In this document: piece after piece, positions 28,826 to 37,254 of the stretch
How positions within the stretch are numbered: position 1 is the stretch's first letter
Layout: every line of letters starts with the position of its first letter
Source: Haloarchaeobius salinus
GTDB taxonomy: Archaea; Halobacteriota; Halobacteria; Halobacteriales; Natrialbaceae
Length of the DNA stretch: 64,000 nt
NCBI RefSeq assembly: GCF_024464185.1
Contig: NZ_JANHAU010000002.1
Location: 186,001-250,000 of the forward strand
Direction of reading: 5' to 3'
The notes under the pieces: model-generated
The model's input: the letters and a program-made list of their open reading frames with translations, nothing else
Told to the model about the DNA's origin: nothing
Database searches by the model: none
Program-made: the position numbers and the translations under genes

Positions 28826-29725
28826 ATGGAGGTCACGCTCGGCCCGGCCGTCCTCGAGCAGTACGACCGGCTCTCGCTGTACAACTCGCCGTACCCCGCC
28901 CACGATGCGGGCAACGCCGTCGACTGCTACCCCGGCGACGACACCGCCCCGAGCCCCGTCGCCGGGACGGTACGCGGGACGGTCACGGTCAGAGCACCGC
29001 CACGTGACTACGCCGACGAGGAGGACCACCTCCTGCTCGTGGACGTGGACGTCGAGGCGACGCCGGCGCTGTCCGTCGGCGGCGGCGAATCCACCGCCCC
29101 CGAGCTTGTCGCCCGCATCATGCACGTGGACTCCCCGCTCGACCCAGGGACCCGAATCGCGGTCGGCGACGACCTCGGCGACCTCGTCTTCCCCGGCTTC
29201 TTCGGCCCGTGGGTCGATCCGCACCTCCACGTCGGCTTCCGCCGGCCGGAACAGCACCTCCACCGCGCGTCGGGGTCGCTCCCGCTCGTCGCCGACGTGC
29301 CCGTCGAGGCGGTCCCCTGGGACGGGGTCGGCGAGGTCGTCGCGACGGGGGACACGTGGGCGATGCTCGACGCACCCGGTCATCCAGCTCCGGGTCGGTT
29401 CGTCGGCCTCGAAGCGACCGATAGCGAGGGGGCGCAGGTCGTACTCGACGGTGGGTTCAGACACTACGACTGCGGCGGTCTGTTCGACGAGCGCGGCTCC
29501 CGACGCGACGGCGACGGCCCCGTGACGTTCCTCGGCGAACGGGTCGGCGTCGCCGAGGGACGGACCGTCCGCTGGGACGACGTGGCCGTGCGCGCGAACG
29601 GGCAACCGGTCCACGGGCTCTCGCTGTTCCTCGCCCGCGACGCGGGTTTCGGCGCGAAGCTCGTCTGCCCGGACCACGAGTTCGCGGTCGGTGAGCCGGT
29701 CACGGTCACCGTCGACCCGGCGTAG
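28826..29725 (+). CDS. M23 (LytM)-like domain protein
   Basis: Protein of 299 residues. The N-terminal 140 residues follow the M23 metallopeptidase plan: YPAHDAGNAVDCYPG (H26, D33), SPVAGTVRG, a central ARIMHVDSPLDPG with GDDLGDL, and DPHLHVGF giving an HxH pair (H133, H135). The first His-Asp spacing is longer than in true LytM enzymes, so activity is uncertain. No signal peptide is seen, which is odd for a peptidase of cell walls that archaea lack. The C-terminal half is beta-rich. The start at 28826 (MEVTLGPAVL) is the first in-frame ATG after the divergent upstream gene. Confidence 0.72.
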   Translation: MEVTLGPAVLEQYDRLSLYNSPYPAHDAGNAVDCYPGDDTAPSPVAGTVRGTVTVRAPPRDYADEEDHLLLVDVDVEATPALSVGGGESTAPELVARIMHVDSPLDPGTRIAVGDDLGDLVFPGFFGPWVDPHLHVGFRRPEQHLHRASGSLPLVADVPVEAVPWDGVGEVVATGDTWAMLDAPGHPAPGRFVGLEATDSEGAQVVLDGGFRHYDCGGLFDERGSRRDGDGPVTFLGERVGVAEGRTVRWDDVAVRANGQPVHGLSLFLARDAGFGAKLVCPDHEFAVGEPVTVTVDPA

Positions 29726-29753
29726 CCCGGGCCCGGGGCAGCCGCACCGTGGC

Positions 29754-29868
29754 TTCAAGTACGATGCCGGGGCCAACGGCGGCGTGTTCTGACGAACCGC
29801 CACGCGACGGCCGAGGTCGGTGTGCGACGCACCGTCGTGTGTCCCCTGCCGCGTCGCCTGTTCGCCAC
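29754..29868 (+). repeat. Intergenic repeat element, copy B (candidate structured RNA)
   Basis: A 115-bp element in the 191-bp gap between the M23-like gene and the convergent isochorismatase gene. It matches copy A at 12329-12440 in three blocks: TTCAAGTACGATGCCGGGGC, GTGTGCGAC at 29820, and GTCGCCTGTTCGCCAC at the end. Block spacings are 66 and 33 nt here versus 63 and 33 nt in copy A. GCCG/CGGC closes the first hairpin and GCGACGC/GCGTCGC the last, with a paired change relative to copy A. Confidence 0.6.
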
Positions 29869-29916
29869 TCACTCCGGTCACGCCAGCGGCTGCGACGTCG
29901 ATGCCCCGCAGCGTCG

Positions 29917-30498
29917 TCACTTCCCACCGACGAACGTCACGTCGTCGGACCGCGCCACCTCGCCGAACAGCCAGTCCGCGTGGTCCAGCGCGTACTCCCG
30001 GTGGTCGTCCTCGATTGCACCGATACAGTCGTCCACGAGCACCGGTCTGTAGTCCCGCAGCCCGGCGCTCCCGGCGGTGTGGAGCACGCAGACGTTCGCG
30101 AGCGTCCCGCAGATGACGAGGTCGTCGATGCCACGGGTCGTGAGCCAGCCGTCCAGCTCCGTCTCGTGGAACGCGTCGTAGGTGTGCTTCTCGACGACGT
30201 GGTCGCCCTCGCGCACCTCCAGCTCCGCGACCAGCTGTGCCTCCCACGACCCCTCGACGACGTGCTCGCCCCACTGCTCGAACTCGTCGTAGTAGTGCGC
30301 GTCGTCGAACTGTCCCGGCGGGTGGACGTCTCGGGTGAACACCACCCGTGCACCGGCGTCGTGGGCCCGGTCGACCAGCGACGCGACCGGATCGACGACC
30401 GCCTCGCTCCCGGGCGCGTAGAGGCTTCCATCCGGCTTGCAGAAGCCGTTCTGCATGTCTACGACCACCAGCGCGGTGTCGGTCGAGTCGAACTCCAT
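29917..30498 (-). CDS. Isochorismatase-family cysteine hydrolase, probable nicotinamidase
   Basis: Hydrolase of 193 residues. The catalytic Asp is in VVVDMQNGF, the Lys in VVEKHTYDAF, and the Cys in CGTLANVCVLHTAG, preceded by the cis-peptide region. DVHPPGQFDD contributes potential metal-binding residues as in nicotinamidases. It likely converts nicotinamide to nicotinate for NAD salvage. Nicotinate phosphoribosyltransferase, the next enzyme, lies about 3 kb away beyond two lipoprotein genes. Other amide substrates remain possible. Confidence 0.82.
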   Translation of the reverse strand: MEFDSTDTALVVVDMQNGFCKPDGSLYAPGSEAVVDPVASLVDRAHDAGARVVFTRDVHPPGQFDDAHYYDEFEQWGEHVVEGSWEAQLVAELEVREGDHVVEKHTYDAFHETELDGWLTTRGIDDLVICGTLANVCVLHTAGSAGLRDYRPVLVDDCIGAIEDDHREYALDHADWLFGEVARSDDVTFVGGK

Positions 30499-30552
30499 AT
30501 CGGTTCCTTCGGACGGTAGCACAAAGTCCGTTGTGCCGGCAGCACCGGGCGG

Positions 30553-30558
30553 TTTATT
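30553..30558 (+). promoter_or_regulatory. TATA box for the first Hvo_1808-like lipoprotein
   Basis: TTTATT lies 25 nt before the ATG at 30583, giving a leaderless or near-leaderless transcript. Confidence 0.5.
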
Positions 30559-30582
30559 TCCGCGTGGTCCGTCGCTCGACGT

Positions 30583-32130
30583 ATGCGAGCAACGGCGAGC
30601 GTCCTCGTCGCCCTGCTCGTGGTCCTCGCGGGCTGTAGCGCACTCACCGGTTCGAGTGCACCCGAGACCGAGACCACGGCACCGACCGAGGAGATACAGA
30701 CGACGGCAGAACCGACCGACGAACCGACCACGAGCGACGGCTCCAGTGAGTCGTCCGCCCCCGCCGACCCCGAGGAGGACGTCCTGGGCTGGGAGGACGG
30801 CTACTGGTACAACGAGAGCCTCGACGTCGACCGGAGCGACGGCCTGAACGACTCCGAACTCGACGCGGTCGTCGCGCGCTCGATGGCTCGGGTGGAGCAG
30901 GTCCGCGGTCTGGAGTTCGAGGAGCGTGTCCCCGTCGAGATCATCTCGCGCGAGGAGTACCGCGAGGAGGTCGAGTCCGGAAACACGACGCCCGAGAACC
31001 GACTCCACCAGAACGTGAAGTGGGAGGCGATGCTGATGGTCGACGAGTCGACCGACGCCATCGCAGTCCAGAACCGCAACTTCGCAGGGGGTGTCGGTGG
31101 CTACTACTCGCCGAGCCAGGAGCAGATCGTCATCATCTCCGACTCGGAGACGCCGGAGATGAACGAGATCACGCTCTCCCAGGAGCTGTTCCACGGGCTG
31201 CAGGACCAGCGCTTCGACATCAGCTCGTTCAACCAGTCGACCCAGGAGCTCCACAACGCCCGGGACGGCATCATCGAGGGTGACGGCAACCTCGTGGACC
31301 AGCTGTACCAGGAGCGCTGTGAGTCCGACTGGGACTGCCTGATGCCCCAGCAGGGCCAGGGCGGCGGTGGCGCGAGCGACATCCACCTCGGGCTGTACCA
31401 GGTCACCTTCCAGCCGTACAGCGACGGCGTCCTGTTCGTCCAGCAGCTGTACGAGCAGGGCGGCTGGGACGCCGTGAACGCGGTGTACGAGAACCCGCCG
31501 GCGAGCACGGAGCAGACCATCCACCCCGACCGGTACCCCGACGAGGAACCGGACTACCCGACCATCGAGGACCGGAGCTCGGGCGAGTGGCAGGTGCTCG
31601 ACCTCGAGGGTGGCGTCGACTACGCATCCTTCGGCGAGGCCGGGCTGTACGTGATGTTCTGGTACCCGTCGTACGAGACGACCCAGGCGACCGGCCAGCT
31701 GACGGACGTCGTCATCCCGTACCAGGACCACCTGAACTACGACGGCCAGCAGCTCGACCAGACGGACCCGTTCAACTACGACCACCCCATCACCGACGGC
31801 TGGGCGGGTGACCGGCTCCTGCCGTACGTCACCGACGATTCGATGGAGACGAACGAGACGGGCTACGTCTGGCAGACCGAGTGGGACAGCGAGGGCGACG
31901 CGGCCGAGTTCGCCGACGCCTACCGCGACCTGCTCGACCACCACGACGCGCAGGCAGTGAGCGACCGACCGAACACGTACCGCATCGACGACGGTGCGGA
32001 GTACGGCGACGCCTACTACGTCGTCCAGCAGGGGACGACCGTCACCATCGTCAACGCGCCGACGGTCGACGACCTGAGCGGCGTCCGCAGCGGTGCCGGC
32101 ACGACGAACGCGAGCGTCGTCGGGGCCTGA
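30583..32130 (+). CDS. Hvo_1808-family surface lipoprotein with QExxH in place of HExxH
   Basis: Exported lipoprotein of 515 residues. A signal peptide with lipobox LAGC (C18) is followed by a Thr/Glu-rich linker to about residue 65. The conserved body begins with LGWEDGYWYNESLDV and contains TLSQELFHGLQDQRF, where the zincin motif of the family reads Q200-E-L-F-H204. The first metal-binding His is therefore lost, and peptidase activity is doubtful. C-terminal segments YVWQTEWDSEGDAAEFADAY and TVTIVNAPTVDDL match the next gene. It is tandem with a paralogue that keeps HELEH. Confidence 0.87.
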   Translation: MRATASVLVALLVVLAGCSALTGSSAPETETTAPTEEIQTTAEPTDEPTTSDGSSESSAPADPEEDVLGWEDGYWYNESLDVDRSDGLNDSELDAVVARSMARVEQVRGLEFEERVPVEIISREEYREEVESGNTTPENRLHQNVKWEAMLMVDESTDAIAVQNRNFAGGVGGYYSPSQEQIVIISDSETPEMNEITLSQELFHGLQDQRFDISSFNQSTQELHNARDGIIEGDGNLVDQLYQERCESDWDCLMPQQGQGGGGASDIHLGLYQVTFQPYSDGVLFVQQLYEQGGWDAVNAVYENPPASTEQTIHPDRYPDEEPDYPTIEDRSSGEWQVLDLEGGVDYASFGEAGLYVMFWYPSYETTQATGQLTDVVIPYQDHLNYDGQQLDQTDPFNYDHPITDGWAGDRLLPYVTDDSMETNETGYVWQTEWDSEGDAAEFADAYRDLLDHHDAQAVSDRPNTYRIDDGAEYGDAYYVVQQGTTVTIVNAPTVDDLSGVRSGAGTTNASVVGA

Positions 32131-32173
32131 CTGCAGGCCAAACTCCTTTGCCGCCCGAGCCGAACCCACGGCC

Positions 32174-33616
32174 ATGAGACGTATCCTCCCCGTCGCCTGT
32201 CTCGTCGGCCTGCTCCTCCTGTCGGGCTGTCTGGACCTCGGGTTCGGCGAGACGCGCCTCGCCGAGCCGGAGTCGAACCGGCCCGACCCGGACACCGACG
32301 TGCGCGGCTGGGAGGACGGCTACTGGTGGAACGACTCGGTACCGGTCGACGCCAGCGACGGACTGAGCAAGCAGGAGCTCGAGGCGGTCACCGCACGAGC
32401 GATGGCCCGCATCGAGCGCCTCCGCGGCCACGAGTTCGAGGAGTCGGTCTCGGTCGAGATAATCTCCCGGGAGACGTACCGTGAGCAGCGCGGGGGTGGC
32501 GGCTCCTCGCCGGAGTGGCGCGAGCAGTTCTGGGAGGCGCTGTTCGTCGTCGACGAGGACACGACGGTGGACGAGGCGTTCGGCGAGCTGTACGGCTCGT
32601 CGGTGCTCGGCTACTACTCCGCGGGCGACATCGTCATCGTGAGCGACGGGTCCGACCAGCTCCGGCTCTCTCGCGCGACACTGGTGCACGAACTCGAGCA
32701 CGCGCTGCAGGACCAGCAGTTCGGGCTCGCCGCGCGCACGACGACGCGGGACGGCCGGCTGGCCGCGTCGGGGGTCGTCGAGGGCGACGCGAACTACGTC
32801 GAGGGGCTGTACGAGCAGCGCTGCGCGGCGGGGACGTGGGACTGCGTCGAGGTTCCCCAGGAGGACGGTGGCGGCGGCAGTAGCAACGTGAACGTCGGGC
32901 TCTCGGTGGCGACGTACACGCCGTACGCGGCGGGCGAGCGGTTCGTCGCGGCACTGTACGAACGCGGCGGCTGGGACGCCGTCGACGCTGCCTTCGAGAA
33001 CCGCCCGGTCAGCACCGAACAGCTCATCCACCCCGGGACGTACCCCGACGGGCAGCCGGCGACGGTGACGGTGCCGGACCGGTCGAACGACGACTGGCGG
33101 CGGATCACGGTCGGCGGCGAGTCGGTCCGCGAGACGGTCGGCGAGGCCCAGGCGTACTCCATGTTCTGGTACGGCGAGGTCGTCCCCCGCGAGCACTACA
33201 CCAGCGGCGAGGGTGTGAACCGGTACACGTACGAGCACCCGTACTCGGCCGGCTGGGAGGGCGACCGGCTGGTGTTCTACACCGACGGCGACCAGGGTGC
33301 GTACGTCTGGCAGTCCGAGTGGGAGTCGGCCGACGAGGCGCGCGAGTTCGCCGACGCCTACCGCGAACTGCTGGCAGCCAACGGAGCCGAATCCCGCGGT
33401 GGAGGGGTTTACGTCGTGCCGGAGGGTGGGTTCGCCGACGCGTTCCGCGTGGTCAGGGACGGGGACACGGTGCTCGTCGTGAACGCGCCGACGGTGGCAG
33501 AACTCGACGACGTGCACGCGCCCGGTTCACTCGACGTCGTCGCGGCGGACGCCGGAGCGACGGCGTCGTCGCCACTCCCCGGCACGACGACGGCGAACCG
33601 GACCGGAGCCGCCTAG
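32174..33616 (+). CDS. Hvo_1808-family surface lipoprotein with intact HExxH
   Basis: Paralogue of the preceding gene, 480 residues. The lipobox LLSGC (C19) indicates a lipid-anchored surface protein. The shared start of the mature domain is RGWEDGYWWNDSVPV, and the zincin motif VHELEHALQDQQF (HELEH at 172-176) is complete, suggesting a metalloprotease. YVWQSEWESADEAREFADAY and TVLVVNAPTVAEL near the C terminus align with copy 1. The 43-bp gap permits co-transcription. Substrate is unknown; the pair could act as an active enzyme with a regulatory pseudo-enzyme (inference). Confidence 0.88.
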   Translation: MRRILPVACLVGLLLLSGCLDLGFGETRLAEPESNRPDPDTDVRGWEDGYWWNDSVPVDASDGLSKQELEAVTARAMARIERLRGHEFEESVSVEIISRETYREQRGGGGSSPEWREQFWEALFVVDEDTTVDEAFGELYGSSVLGYYSAGDIVIVSDGSDQLRLSRATLVHELEHALQDQQFGLAARTTTRDGRLAASGVVEGDANYVEGLYEQRCAAGTWDCVEVPQEDGGGGSSNVNVGLSVATYTPYAAGERFVAALYERGGWDAVDAAFENRPVSTEQLIHPGTYPDGQPATVTVPDRSNDDWRRITVGGESVRETVGEAQAYSMFWYGEVVPREHYTSGEGVNRYTYEHPYSAGWEGDRLVFYTDGDQGAYVWQSEWESADEAREFADAYRELLAANGAESRGGGVYVVPEGGFADAFRVVRDGDTVLVVNAPTVAELDDVHAPGSLDVVAADAGATASSPLPGTTTANRTGAA

Positions 33617-33646
33617 GTTTTTGCCCGGGGGCGAGAACCGCCGGGT

Positions 33647-34792
33647 ATGGACGACCCGTTCGACGTGATTCCCGCCGAGGCGATCCGCGACGGTACCGCG
33701 ACGGACGCCTACTTCGAGCGCACGGAAGGGGCGATGGAGCACGCCGGGGTGAACCCGCGTGTCGTGGCGGAGGTGACCGCCGATCAGTTCCCGTCCGGCG
33801 AGTTCGAGCTACTGGCCGGCGTCAGGAGTGTCGCCGGACTGCTGGAGGACCGCCCCGTCGACGTCGATGCAGTCCCGGAGGGGGGGCTGTTCGACGGCGG
33901 GCCGGTGATGCGAATCGAGGGGACGTACCTCGAGTTCGCCAGACTGGAGACCTCCATCCTGGGGTTCCTCTCGCAGGCCTCGGGCTTCGCGACGGCCGCA
34001 CTGGAGGCGCGACTGGCCGCGCCGGAGTCCCAGGTGCTCTCGTTCGGCGCGCGCCACGTCCACCCCGCCATCGCCGCCGTCGTCGAACGGAGCGCGCTCG
34101 TCGGCGGGCTGGACGGCTTCTCGCACGTCGCCGCGGGCGAGCTGCTCGGCCGGGAGGCCGGCGGGACGATGCCCCACGCGCTCGTCATCTGCATGGGTCG
34201 CGGCCACCAGGAGGAGGCGTGGCGGGCGTTCCACGAGGCCGCACCGCCCGAGGTGCCCCGCATCGCGCTCTGTGACACCTACACCGACGAGGTCGACGAG
34301 ACGCTGCGCGCGGTCGAGGAGCTGGGCGACGAGTTAGACGGCGTGCGCCTCGACACGACCGGCTCCCGTCGGGGCGACTTCGCGCACATCATCCGCGAGG
34401 TGCGCTGGGAGCTCGACGTCCGGGGCCACGACGACGTGGACATCTTCGTCAGCGGCGGGCTCACCCCCGAGCGCATCCGCGAACTGCGCGACCTCGCGGA
34501 CGGCTTCGGCGTCGGGAGCCACATCACGAACGCCGACCCCGTGGACTTCGCGCTCGACATCGTGAGCGTGGACGGCGAACCGGCGGCCAAGCGCGGGAAG
34601 CTCTCCGGGACGAAGCAGGTGTACCGGACCGCGGACGGCGCGCACGCGGTCGGGCTGGCGGACCGTGAGGGTCCCGAAGACGCTGAACCGCTGCTCGAGC
34701 CGCTGCTACGGGATGGGGAGATAGTCGGTGAGTTCGACGTCGACGCGGCGGCAGAACGGGCGCTCCGCGACGCCGAGCGGGTCGGGTTCTAG
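33647..34792 (+). CDS. pncB: Nicotinate phosphoribosyltransferase
   Basis: NAD salvage enzyme of 381 residues that makes nicotinate mononucleotide from nicotinate and PRPP. Visible elements are DAYFERTEGAM near the N terminus, FLSQASGFATAALEAR, SFGARHVHPAI, and the phosphate-binding barrel end with VDIFVSGGLTPERIREL and GVGSHI. KRGKLSGTKQVYRT near residue 315-330 is typical of the family. Its stop codon overlaps that of the convergent AMMECR1 gene by four bases. With the nicotinamidase-like gene at 29917-30498 it forms a two-step salvage route. Confidence 0.92.
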   Translation: MDDPFDVIPAEAIRDGTATDAYFERTEGAMEHAGVNPRVVAEVTADQFPSGEFELLAGVRSVAGLLEDRPVDVDAVPEGGLFDGGPVMRIEGTYLEFARLETSILGFLSQASGFATAALEARLAAPESQVLSFGARHVHPAIAAVVERSALVGGLDGFSHVAAGELLGREAGGTMPHALVICMGRGHQEEAWRAFHEAAPPEVPRIALCDTYTDEVDETLRAVEELGDELDGVRLDTTGSRRGDFAHIIREVRWELDVRGHDDVDIFVSGGLTPERIRELRDLADGFGVGSHITNADPVDFALDIVSVDGEPAAKRGKLSGTKQVYRTADGAHAVGLADREGPEDAEPLLEPLLRDGEIVGEFDVDAAAERALRDAERVGF

Positions 34793-35397
34793 TTCGTCAG
34801 CTCCTCGATGCTGCCCTCGGGGTCGCGCTCGCGGAAGATCTGGCCCTCGAACAGCGTCACCATCACGTCCTCCTGCTGCCACGCCATTGGCGGCAGGCCG
34901 GCCTTCCGGCAGACACGGCCGAGGTACTCGGCCTCGGACCAGCCGTGCTCGACCGGGACGGTCGGGTAGAGCCAGCCGCGCTCGCTACCCGTGTCGATGG
35001 CGACCCCGTGGGTTCCGAGCTCCATGTCGGCGACCGGGTCGTCCGTGAGGACGACGTTGCAGACACAGCAGACGGAGACGGTGAGACTCGAGAGCTCCGT
35101 CGGTGTGACCTCCGAGCCACACGAGTCCTCGCTGGCGGCCTCGATGGCGGCGTCGACGATGACGTGGCCGAGCTGGTCGTTCGACTCGTAGCCACCGGCA
35201 CAGCCCCGGAGGCTCCCGCGCCCACGGGTCGATTCGAGCCGGACGAACGCACCGGTCCGGTTGTAGAAGGCGTCGATCATGCTGCCTGGCTGCTCACGTC
35301 GACCGTTCACGACGAAGCCCTCCACCGCTTCTCGCGCAAGTTCGACGGCGCGCGCCCCGTCATCGTACGTCAACTGGACGCCTTTTGCCTGCGACAT
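34789..35397 (-). CDS. AMMECR1/TIGR00296-family protein
   Basis: Protein of 202 residues in the AMMECR1 domain family, widely conserved in archaea and eukaryotes but with no firm biochemical role. The family core motif appears as RGSLRGCAGGYE (near residue 65), followed by IEAASEDSCGSEVTPTELSSL and a C-terminal segment ending in the WQQEDVMVTLFEGQIF region. The start at 35397 (MSQAKGVQLTYDDG) gives the family length. Archaeal relatives are sometimes linked to radical chemistry or RNA metabolism by neighbourhood; here it adjoins the RNase P RNA gene, which is suggestive only. Confidence 0.87.
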   Translation of the reverse strand: MSQAKGVQLTYDDGARAVELAREAVEGFVVNGRREQPGSMIDAFYNRTGAFVRLESTRGRGSLRGCAGGYESNDQLGHVIVDAAIEAASEDSCGSEVTPTELSSLTVSVCCVCNVVLTDDPVADMELGTHGVAIDTGSERGWLYPTVPVEHGWSEAEYLGRVCRKAGLPPMAWQQEDVMVTLFEGQIFRERDPEGSIEELTN

Positions 35398-35485
35398 AGA
35401 CAGTATATGGGGGGACACGCTCTTGAACGCTTTCGTTTCGTCTCGCCGGGAGTAGGCTCCTCCTACCGCCCCTGTGACCGAGGGG

Positions 35486-35491
35486 TTTAAA
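35486..35491 (+). promoter_or_regulatory. TATA box of the RNase P RNA gene
   Basis: TTTAAA lies about 25 nt upstream of the predicted RNA 5' end (35516), the normal archaeal TATA-to-start distance. Confidence 0.65.
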
Positions 35492-35515
35492 CGCGGAACG
35501 GGGCTACGTTCCGAC

Positions 35516-35938
35516 GGTAGAGAGAGCCCGGCCGCCGCGACGTGGCACCGCCACGACGTGAGGAAAGTCCCCCCACCGTCCGGACAGGTGGCCGGATGCA
35601 AGTCCGGAGCGGGAGACCGCTGGCTCTGGAACAGAAACGAGACCCCTCGCCCCGAGCGATGAGGCGCGAGCGGTGACGCGAGTCACCGCCCGGCGCGAAC
35701 GGCGCGAGCCGCGAGCGCGCGAACCGACCCGCAAGGGAAGGGAGCTGACCCGCCGAGCGCGCGTGGTCGCACCCGCGACCACGTCCGGGCACGCGGTCCG
35801 CCGCGTGTCGACGGGCGAGAACGGATGGAACGGCGAATCCCCACCGGTGCAAGTCCGCGCCGTCAGGTAGTCCGGACGAGGCGACGGACGCTCAGCCGAA
35901 TGCCGGGACGAACAGAAGGGGGCTTACTCCTCTCAACC
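35516..35938 (+). ncRNA. rnpB: RNase P RNA (archaeal type A)
   Basis: Catalytic RNA that removes tRNA 5' leaders. The conserved region I appears as GAGGAAAGTCC near 35561-35571 and conserved region V as ACAGAAGGGGGCTTA near 35912-35926; together they form the P4 helix. GGTAGAGAG at 35516 pairs with CTCTCAACC at 35930-35938 as P1, which sets both ends at about 423 nt, the size expected in haloarchaea. GATGCAAGTCCGG (35595-35607) and GTGCAAGTCCGCG (35847-35859) are other family elements. Reading frames here are not coding. Confidence 0.93.
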
Positions 35939-35940
35939 AC

Positions 35941-35994
35941 CACCTTTTATCGAGCGAGCCGCCGGCTCGCTCGTAAAAGCTGGGCCAAAAGGTG
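35941..35994 (+). terminator. Nested inverted repeats after RNase P RNA, probable terminator
   Basis: The arms 35945-35960 and 35964-35978 form a long hairpin with a three-base loop (CGAGCGAGCC with GGCTCGCTCG, extended by TTTTA with TAAAA and one bulged T). CACCTTTT at 35941 can alternatively pair with AAAAGGTG at 35987-35994. The T-rich stretch directly after the RNase P 3' end fits archaeal termination. The next gene is convergent, so it could act in both directions. The remaining bases to 36104 show no gene. Confidence 0.55.
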
Positions 35995-36104
35995 ACTGCG
36001 AAAGCGATGGGACAGCCCGTTTGGCTCGGCTCGCCTGACTGATTCCATCGGTGCTCGCTGGCGAGCGGTCCACGGTTCTGAGAGCGCGCCGGAGGAGAAC
36101 CGCC

Positions 36105-37199
36105 CTATCCCTCGAACCCGTCCTCCCACCGGAAGACGCCGTTGCGCTGGACGACCTCGCCGTCGACCTCCATGCGCGAGTCCTCGCTCACGTCGGTGAT
36201 CATGTCCACGTGGACCGCGGAGTCGTTCCCCGCTTCGCCTTCGGGGAGGTTCGCGTCGTAGGCGCGCCCGACGGCCATGTGGACGGTGTCGCCCATCTTC
36301 TCGTCGAACAGGATGCTGTCGGTGAAGCGGTCGATGCCGCGGTTCATGCCGATGCCGAGCTCGCCGAGGCGGCGCGCGCCCTCGTCGGTATCGAGGATCT
36401 CGCCGAGGACGTCCTCGCCCTGGTCGGCGCTGTACTCGACGACCTCGCCGTCCGCGAACGTGAGATGGACGTTCTGGACCCGCGTCCCGCGGAGCGTCAT
36501 CGGCACGTCGAAGAACACCTCGCCCTCGGTGTCGTACGGCGCGGTGAACACCTCGCCGCTGGGGAGGTTGTGGCTGTCGTAGGCGACGCTCGCGGCGGAG
36601 TTGACGGCGGTCCGGCCCTCGATGGACATCGTGATGTCGGTGTCCTCCTTGACCAACCGGACTTCGCTGCCCTCGTCGAGGATCGCCTTCATCTCCGCCA
36701 TCTCGTCCGCGAGTTCCTGCCAGTCGCGGAGGACGGCGTCGTAGACGAACTCCTGGTACTCCTCGTAGGCCATCCCGGCCTGCTGGGCGAGCGAGCGCGT
36801 CGGGTGGACCGTCGACACCCAGTCGGTGGCCATCACGGCCTCGCGCACGCCCTGGGCCGCCTGCATGGACGCCTGTCGCGTCTCCGCTGGCACGTCGGCG
36901 TCCGCACTCGTGTTGCGCCCGCCGCCGAGGCGGAGCACCACGTCGGCCGCCTCGTACAGTGCCAGCTCGTGACTGCTCTCCTCGAACTCGCCGTCGTGGG
37001 CCTTCGTGTACGCGCGGCCGACCTCGCTGGAGCCGTACTGCACCGACATGTTCGCGCCGACGTCACCGAGCTCTGCGGCGACCGCGACGGCGAGGTCGTG
37101 TGCGCCCTCGTCGACGCTGACGACGACGTTGTCCCCCTCGCTCACGCGGGCGCTCCAGTTCACGAGCACTGCGGCGTGCTCGTGGATGCGTTCGTCCAT
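36105..37199 (-). CDS. M29-family aminopeptidase (AmpS/thermophilic metallopeptidase type)
   Basis: Metal-dependent aminopeptidase of 364 residues. M29 landmarks are NLPSGEVFTAP, the GELGIGMNRGI block with nearby Glu ligands, LFDEKMGDTVHMAVGRAYD and VHVDMITDV, which provide the Glu, His, Tyr and Asp metal ligands. It probably acts on peptides in the cytoplasm, since no signal peptide is visible. The start at 37199 (MDERIHEHA) matches the family; the ORF opens 16 codons earlier without support. It is convergent with the RNase P gene. Confidence 0.88.
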   Translation of the reverse strand: MDERIHEHAAVLVNWSARVSEGDNVVVSVDEGAHDLAVAVAAELGDVGANMSVQYGSSEVGRAYTKAHDGEFEESSHELALYEAADVVLRLGGGRNTSADADVPAETRQASMQAAQGVREAVMATDWVSTVHPTRSLAQQAGMAYEEYQEFVYDAVLRDWQELADEMAEMKAILDEGSEVRLVKEDTDITMSIEGRTAVNSAASVAYDSHNLPSGEVFTAPYDTEGEVFFDVPMTLRGTRVQNVHLTFADGEVVEYSADQGEDVLGEILDTDEGARRLGELGIGMNRGIDRFTDSILFDEKMGDTVHMAVGRAYDANLPEGEAGNDSAVHVDMITDVSEDSRMEVDGEVVQRNGVFRWEDGFEG

Positions 37200-37254
37200 G
37201 TTCCAGCCGACGCCCCTCCGACACAAAACTGCCGCGGAGTCGGTCACCCGGCCG

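Noticed and set aside
35487-35870. Reading frames within RNase P RNA
   Set aside because: The region carries the conserved RNase P P4 elements and pairing; the frames are not coding.
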